Part shown: one piece after another, positions 58,985 through 64,000 of the stretch
How the letters are laid out: every line of letters begins with the position of its first letter
How positions within the stretch are numbered: position 1 is the first letter of the stretch
Assembly: GCA_964492845.1 (NCBI GenBank)
Contig: CAZBMZ010000026.1
Location: forward strand, 1 to 64,000
Origin: JADJPF01 sp964492845
Lineage (GTDB): Bacteria; Acidobacteriota; Blastocatellia; Chloracidobacteriales; JADJPF01
Reading direction: 5' to 3'
DNA length: 64,000 nucleotides
The notes under the pieces: generated by a model
Seen by the model: the letters and a program-made list of their open reading frames with translations, nothing else
What the model was told of the DNA's origin: nothing
The model's database searches: none
Translations under genes and position numbers: made by a program

Positions 58985-61639
58985 TTAGAAATTAAAAGTA
59001 AAGTTTGCTGCTGCACCACCGCTATTTGTAACAACTAGTTGGTTAGCACCTTTAACAAGATTAAGCTTCTTTTTGTTACCCTTCAAAGTAATTAAACTAT
59101 CTGCTTGTTGCGTAATCTTTGAGCTAATATCTTGTCCATTAACTACAACTTTTACTCCACTTGCTCCAAATCCTGACCCTGTTATAGTAAGGTTTGGTTT
59201 AGTAAATACTGCGTTGTTAATTACAACATTGCCGCTTTGAGCAATATTAATTTTAGTTTCATACATTCCCCGCCCGTGAGTAGCAACACGAAGAATGCCA
59301 AATCTTGCACTTAAGTCCATATCAAAAACTGTTACCATTGGCATACCAGGAACTAATTGCCAGTTTTTGCCACCATCCATAGTTTCAAATAAACCAAGAT
59401 CAGTGCCAACAAAAATATTATTAGAATCTGTAGGGTTAATTGCTAAAGCATTAGCTGGGATGTCCGGTAAATTACCACTTATATCTTGCCAACTGCCTCC
59501 GCCCTGTGTACTTTTGAAAACATGTCCTGTGCGAAAACCCGATATAGAAACATAAACTGTGTTTGCATTTGCTGGATCTGCCAAGACTTCAGAAATATAT
59601 CTGTTAGGTAAATTATCTGTTACATTCTGAAACGATGCTCCGTTATCCTTACTAACAAATACTGCTCCATCTGTTGAACCTGTGTAAATTGCTCCATTTA
59701 CTTTTGACACTCCAATATTAGAAATAACATTTTGAGTGTTTCTGGCAAGTCTTTGGCTAATAGGTGTCCAGCTAACTCCTTTGTTAACTGTGCGATAAAG
59801 ACGAAATGTTCCAAAATAAAGAGTATTTGCTTTGCTTGGGTCTAATTCTAGTGGTGCATAAAATAAAACATCATCATTTTGATTAATTCCACTACGGGCA
59901 TTTACCCAAGTATTAAAAGCACCTGCTGAATCAGAGCGTAGAGGCCCGATTAACACACCTGGTAAATTAAAGAAAGTGCTATACATAGTGTTTGGATTCA
60001 TTTGATCTATTCTAGAAAACCCACCATCACTATCTAGGACATGTACCCAGGTATTTGTTCCATTATAAAGATTTGTTCCATTATCTTGAGTTCCTCCAAT
60101 AGTAATATCTGCATTAGTTGGATGAATTGACACACTTTGGAATTGGGTTAAACTTAAGTTATTGTTGATGTTAACCATAGTATTACCACGATCTTCAGAA
60201 ATCCAGACACCCCCATCATTACCTACAACTATTCTACGTGGATTTCCTGGAGTAAGAGCTATTGCATGATGGTCAACGTGTACATTTATTCCTATTTCAA
60301 CCCAGCTTTGGCCTCCATTATCGCTACGATAAAGTGAGACACCACCAAAATAAACTATATTTGGATTAGTAGTATCTACTTCAATAAAATTATCATAACT
60401 ACATTGACAGATATTTCCAAAGGCATTGGCAAAAGGTTTAGTGACTGAAGACCAGCTATTTCCGCCATCAGTAGACCTAAAAATATTAAGTAAATCATCT
60501 GAACGAGAGTCAGAAAAAGAAGCATAAAGAATAGATGAATTACTAGCAGCAATTGTTATATCAGGACGACCAAAGCCAGTAGAAGGAAGTCCCCCTGTTA
60601 ACCTAGTCCAATTAGCTCCACTATCAGTAGTTTTGAAAATTCCTTGTCCATTAATTGTTGTATATAAAACAGTAGGATTATTTGGATCCATTGCTACATC
60701 AAAAACCGTGCTACCTGATGCTGCTGCACTAGTAACTCTTAGTGAAGGTGTAAAGCTTTGTCCACCATTAGTAGATTTATAAACGCCGTTAATTGCCAAA
60801 GTAGGATTAACATCAGCAGAAATGCCTGCAAACGCGCTAGCAATTCCAGCATAGATAATATTAGTGTTACTTGGGTCAATTACTACTTTATTAACAGCAC
60901 GTCCAACAAAATCATCTACTGCTAGATTTTGCCAAGTTTGCCCGCCATCAGTAGTTTTTAGTATTCCCATTCCAAAAAATGAATCCGCTGAAAAATTTCC
61001 TTCTCCCGTTCCAGCATAGATAATATTAGAATTTGTTGGATCTATTGCCAGTGAACCTATGGCTTGTGTAGGTGCATCGTCTGTTAAAGGTGTCCAACTT
61101 TGTCCAGCGTTAGTTGTACGCCAAACGCCTCCTTGCGCACCTCCTAAGTAAATTATATTAGTATTTTTAGGATCTATTGCTAAGGCAGTAACTCGACCAG
61201 TAACATTTTGACGTTGACCATTAACCGTCCCACTACCAGCAGGTGCTAAAGTTCGACCATTAGAAATTGGTGCAGGGCCAATAGATTTTAGTGGTTCTAC
61301 TAGATTACTAGTAGCTAAAGGTTTTATATTATTTTCTCTAACTTGTCTGACGGCTGATAGGCGTTGATCTGAAGGTAAATACTTAAAAGGATAAATCCTT
61401 TGACGAGAAAAATGTTTAGACCTCTCTTTAGCTAAATCTAGTCCTTCTAATTCTGCTTCAGTAAAAAACTCTATAGTTTGTTTATCTTTACTTTGTTTAG
61501 CTAGTTTTTTTGCTGCTCTAGCGCGTTCAGATGGGCTTTGTTTAGATTGTGCTTGGGTTGGTAGAAGTTGAAAATTTGAAATTATTAGTATATTTGTTAG
61601 TAGTAATAGACAGAAAGCTAACCACTTTGTTTTCATCAA
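58985..61639 (-). CDS. Secreted VPS10/sortilin-like Asp-box protein
   Basis: 884 residues with the same plan as the downstream gene: signal peptide (about 1-30), stalk, Asp-box propeller (about 120-800) and IPT/TIG-like end (ANFTFNF). It lacks the Ig-like insert. Long stretches are near-identical between the two (for example THGRGMYETK and NALAINP), so this is a tandem duplication with later insertion or loss. CGAGG precedes a double ATG. First gene of the pair. Confidence 0.88.
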   Translation of the reverse strand: MMKTKWLAFCLLLLTNILIISNFQLLPTQAQSKQSPSERARAAKKLAKQSKDKQTIEFFTEAELEGLDLAKERSKHFSRQRIYPFKYLPSDQRLSAVRQVRENNIKPLATSNLVEPLKSIGPAPISNGRTLAPAGSGTVNGQRQNVTGRVTALAIDPKNTNIIYLGGAQGGVWRTTNAGQSWTPLTDDAPTQAIGSLAIDPTNSNIIYAGTGEGNFSADSFFGMGILKTTDGGQTWQNLAVDDFVGRAVNKVVIDPSNTNIIYAGIASAFAGISADVNPTLAINGVYKSTNGGQSFTPSLRVTSAAASGSTVFDVAMDPNNPTVLYTTINGQGIFKTTDSGANWTRLTGGLPSTGFGRPDITIAASNSSILYASFSDSRSDDLLNIFRSTDGGNSWSSVTKPFANAFGNICQCSYDNFIEVDTTNPNIVYFGGVSLYRSDNGGQSWVEIGINVHVDHHAIALTPGNPRRIVVGNDGGVWISEDRGNTMVNINNNLSLTQFQSVSIHPTNADITIGGTQDNGTNLYNGTNTWVHVLDSDGGFSRIDQMNPNTMYSTFFNLPGVLIGPLRSDSAGAFNTWVNARSGINQNDDVLFYAPLELDPSKANTLYFGTFRLYRTVNKGVSWTPISQRLARNTQNVISNIGVSKVNGAIYTGSTDGAVFVSKDNGASFQNVTDNLPNRYISEVLADPANANTVYVSISGFRTGHVFKSTQGGGSWQDISGNLPDIPANALAINPTDSNNIFVGTDLGLFETMDGGKNWQLVPGMPMVTVFDMDLSARFGILRVATHGRGMYETKINIAQSGNVVINNAVFTKPNLTITGSGFGASGVKVVVNGQDISSKITQQADSLITLKGNKKKLNLVKGANQLVVTNSGGAAANFTFNF

Positions 61640-61757
61640 AAACCTCGTTTAGCAATAATTATTGGTATATTGTTTGTGGGACAAAGATAAAAAAGTGGTT
61701 AATTTTAATAAATCTTCAATAGTTTGGAAAGTACGTTTGTCAACTTAAAGCATATTA

Positions 61758-61790
61758 ACTAGAGTAACTAATTGATTAGAAGACTCTAGT
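61758..61790. promoter_or_regulatory. Nested inverted repeats upstream of the Asp-box genes
   Basis: ACTAGAGT (61758-61765) and ACTCTAGT (61783-61790) are perfect inverted halves and enclose a second palindrome CTAATTGATTAG. It lies between the PP2C stop and the first Asp-box gene, which it may regulate; it could also end the PP2C transcript. Confidence 0.45.
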
Positions 61791-61845
61791 ACTGCTAGTT
61801 TTAAGTGTGTATTTATTAAAAATAAAATTTTTATATTTTTTAATA

Positions 61846-63078
61846 TTATTTTTTATTGCCAAAAGTTTTTATTAGTTCTCTTACAGCATCTCTAGCTTTA
61901 TTTAAGCCCCCTACACCTTCCTTAAGTTTATTAAGGACATTTGTAAGTTCTGTAAAGTTTACATTTTGAGCAGCAAACCAATCAGAAGCTTCCTGGGTTT
62001 GATCACCCTTAAATTCTAAAATCTGATGACAATAATCTAACCACTCTAGAAGCTTTTCGCTCTCATCTTTAATTATTTCAGCATTAGGAAAACTAGCTAA
62101 TGAATCAATACTTTGTGGTTTTCCTGAAGGGTCTTGGCTATTACCACCATAATAGCGTTCAATAATAGAAGAATTACCTAATAATTGGGTTCGTTTATGA
62201 GTTTTTTCTGTATTTTGTTCTGGATTAAAACTAGAAAGTGTTTGGAGCATTCCTGTTAAACCTTTAGCATCTTTACTAATTTCTAATCCATTTCCAGAAA
62301 ATTTAGCAATAATTACAGTAATGTTATCTTGTCCACCACGTTGTTTAGCAATATCAACTAGTTTTTGACAAGCCAGGTGTGGTTCCATATTTTCACTAAA
62401 AAATAGCATTTCTCCTGTAGTAACTAGATTAGAAAGACCATCTGAACAAAGCAGTAAAGAGTCTCCTTGTTTAATTTGAAACATAATAACAGCTACTTGG
62501 ACAGCATCTTGGGCCCCGATGGATTGTAAAATCACATTTCTACGAGGATGTTCTACTGCATCTTCTGGTTTTAATAAACCTTTAGCAATTAATTGAGCCA
62601 CAAAAGATTGGTCAGTTGTTACTTGTTTAATATTGGCCCCTCGAATTAAATAAGCCCTACTATCTCCAACCTCTGCAATATAAGCTTGGTCGTCTTCAAT
62701 TAAAGCTGCGGTTACAGTAGCACCCATACCTTTTAAGTGAGGCTGTGTTTCCCCTTCTTGCCAAACAACATGATTAGCTTCTTCTACTGCTGCAACTACT
62801 CGGTCATGTGCAGAAATATTACGAGACATTCTCATCAGAGCGTCTTTTACAGACAAAACTGTTAATTCGCTAGCTAGCTCACCATATTCAGCCCCACCCA
62901 TACCATCAGAAACAACTAAAAGTATGGCATTTTCTCCTACTCTATGTGTAGTTTCACACCAAGAAGGTAAGCTTTGACCTGCAACAAGGTCGGCTAAGAT
63001 AAAATTATCTTCATTGTTCTTACGCACCATACCAACATCAGTAATCGCCGCTATAGTACAAGTTATTGTGCTGTCCAT
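61846..63078 (-). CDS. PP2C-family Ser/Thr phosphatase (second copy)
   Basis: 410 residues from the ATG at 63078; the frame extends to a TTG 15 bases earlier, but GGGAG fits the ATG. PP2C motifs are TDVGMVRKNNEDNF, VSDGMGGAEYGE, GDSRAYLI, CSDGLSN and GGQDNIT. The linker and helical tail parallel the copy at 48469-49692. A conserved kinase-opposing enzyme with its own operon position next to secreted Asp-box proteins. Confidence 0.93.
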   Translation of the reverse strand: MDSTITCTIAAITDVGMVRKNNEDNFILADLVAGQSLPSWCETTHRVGENAILLVVSDGMGGAEYGELASELTVLSVKDALMRMSRNISAHDRVVAAVEEANHVVWQEGETQPHLKGMGATVTAALIEDDQAYIAEVGDSRAYLIRGANIKQVTTDQSFVAQLIAKGLLKPEDAVEHPRRNVILQSIGAQDAVQVAVIMFQIKQGDSLLLCSDGLSNLVTTGEMLFFSENMEPHLACQKLVDIAKQRGGQDNITVIIAKFSGNGLEISKDAKGLTGMLQTLSSFNPEQNTEKTHKRTQLLGNSSIIERYYGGNSQDPSGKPQSIDSLASFPNAEIIKDESEKLLEWLDYCHQILEFKGDQTQEASDWFAAQNVNFTELTNVLNKLKEGVGGLNKARDAVRELIKTFGNKK

Positions 63079-63340
63079 AAACAATGCTCCCAATGTTTTT
63101 TAGTCTGTTGAAAATTATAGTGGCACAATTAATATTGCTAGTGTTTGCTAGATTGCCAACAGCAATTTATTATTAGTCTATATTTTAGCTGGTAGTTATT
63201 TAGAGAAAACTAAACATCATAATAAGCTGATAAGTAACTAGAGTAAAGTGTAAAATTTACATCATTGAAAAGAAAAGTTTGTTTTTAATAAACTATGTTT
63301 TTACTACCAACTAAAATTTTTTCTAAACATAATAAACCTC

Positions 63341-64000
63341 ATGAAAAACCTTAAAACTAAACTTTTACCAATTTTATTAATTCTTTTCTTAACAATATTG
63401 TGTTTTTATAATTCTTTAGCTGGTGATTTTGTACTTGATGACGTTTTTACCATTGTAAACCATGAACTAATAAAAAGCCTGACAACTATTCCTAAACTCT
63501 TTACTAGCAACTATTGGGGTGATCTTTACCCTACTGGCCTTTATCGTCCTCTTACTAGCCTTACTTATGCTTTTAATTATGCTATGGCAGGTCTTAATCC
63601 CTGGGGTTATCATCTAGTTAATTTACTAGTTCATTCATTTAATTGCCTTCTAATTTATTGGTTAGTAAAGTGTTACACTTCAAAAGATACTTTAGCATTA
63701 TTTACTGCTCTGATTTTTACAGTCCATCCTATTCATACTGAAGCTGTTAGTAATATTTCTGGTCGTGCAGAACTCCTTACAGCTACTTTTTCTCTACTAT
63801 CCTGGGCAGGCTACTATTTAAGTAAAGAAAACTTTCGCTATTACTTTCTTTCTTTACTATTTTATTTCTGCTCATTAATTGCCAAAGAAAGCGGTATTAC
63901 ACTTATAGGGGTTTTAGTATTATCAGATTTATGCAAATACTGGCCTTCTTGGTCTATAAAAAAACTGCTTAAAGGTTATTTAGGTTATTTAGCTGTAGCA
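63341..64000 (+). CDS. TMTC-like membrane O-glycosyltransferase, partial at window end
   Basis: The ATG at 63341 opens a frame that runs off the edge (220 codons seen). Residues 9-30 form a first span, followed by the FVLDDVF segment (paired Asp in the first outer loop, catalytic in PMT/TMTC enzymes), LYRPLTSLTYAFNYAMAG, HLVNLLVHS and SGRAELLTATFSLLSW, all hallmarks of the TMTC family. Family members end in TPR repeats, which would lie outside. Would add mannose or another sugar to secreted proteins. Confidence 0.88.
   Translation, partial: MKNLKTKLLPILLILFLTILCFYNSLAGDFVLDDVFTIVNHELIKSLTTIPKLFTSNYWGDLYPTGLYRPLTSLTYAFNYAMAGLNPWGYHLVNLLVHSFNCLLIYWLVKCYTSKDTLALFTALIFTVHPIHTEAVSNISGRAELLTATFSLLSWAGYYLSKENFRYYFLSLLFYFCSLIAKESGITLIGVLVLSDLCKYWPSWSIKKLLKGYLGYLAVA

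Noticed and set aside
55755..61639. Sialidase function for the Asp-box proteins, or repeats mistaken for CRISPR
   Set aside because: The repeats are in-frame protein units of varied length, not uniform repeat-spacer arrays. The catalytic arginine triad of sialidases was not seen.

Overview
The window is about 64 kb of AT-rich bacterial chromosome (by eye roughly two thirds A+T). It is densely coded, with about 46 protein genes and two tRNAs, and has no insertion sequence, prophage or CRISPR array. The style suggests an Acidobacteriota-like bacterium, possibly Blastocatellia. The clues are a Ser/Thr kinase with the N-terminal WQKVK...L module common in that phylum, an STPK-linked ECF sigma factor beside it, abundant kinases, PP2C phosphatases and PilZ/TPR proteins, and two giant Asp-box (VPS10/sortilin-like) secreted proteins. 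This is inferred from gene content; there is no rRNA or other phylogenetic marker apart from gyrA.

Layout. 1-8.0 kb: a response regulator lacking its DNA-recognition helix, hisH, and a proteostasis locus (clpB and two hsp20 genes on -, lon on +) with mirrored promoter elements between the two arms. 8.1-15 kb: a membrane-anchored ankyrin Ser/Thr kinase with its ECF sigma factor; a second ECF sigma / anti-sigma-like / Spy-like triad; a SEC-C zinc protein. 15-22.2 kb: aldehyde dehydrogenase, CBS protein, BON protein and gyrA with a 440-residue intein. 22.2-26.8 kb: a secreted protein, an M20 peptidase, a deoC-rpiB pair whose N-terminal extensions resemble those of bacterial-microcompartment enzymes, and hpt. 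26.9-33.4 kb: a zinc-ribbon membrane protein with three 10-residue Thr repeats, a TPR protein, a run of four small proteins (one TPR) that loosely recalls type III secretion accessory genes, a membrane-anchored PstS-like protein and a lipoprotein. 33.4-36.4 kb: clpS-clpS-clpA, with two different ClpS adaptors. 36.5-46.7 kb: a 1125-residue tandem pseudokinase-kinase protein with three novel N-terminal repeats, a membrane protein, a TlpA-like lipoprotein, a small protein, a zinc-ribbon kinase with a DUF4388-like tail followed by a HEAT-repeat protein, a SYLF protein and a tiny GG-terminated protein. 47.0-47.2 kb: tRNA-Pro(TGG) and tRNA-Arg(TCT). 47.3-53.9 kb: an HU-TPR-PilZ fusion, a PP2C phosphatase, an alpha/beta hydrolase, a sugar-nucleotide pair (nucleotidyltransferase and phosphohexomutase) and two small PilZ proteins. 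54-64 kb: a B12-type radical SAM enzyme, the two Asp-box proteins, a second PP2C phosphatase and the start of a TMTC-like glycosyltransferase that runs off the edge.

Two themes recur. One is protein quality control (ClpB, two Hsp20, Lon, ClpA, two ClpS). The other is Ser/Thr phospho-signalling: three kinase genes, two PP2C phosphatases, and likely readers or effectors such as ankyrin, HEAT, PilZ, TPR and Thr-repeat proteins. The most unusual items are the tandem pseudokinase-kinase protein, the microcompartment-like deoC/rpiB pair without shell genes, the divergent ClpS pair, the HU-TPR-PilZ fusion and the gyrA intein, which sits away from the active-site position used in mycobacteria.
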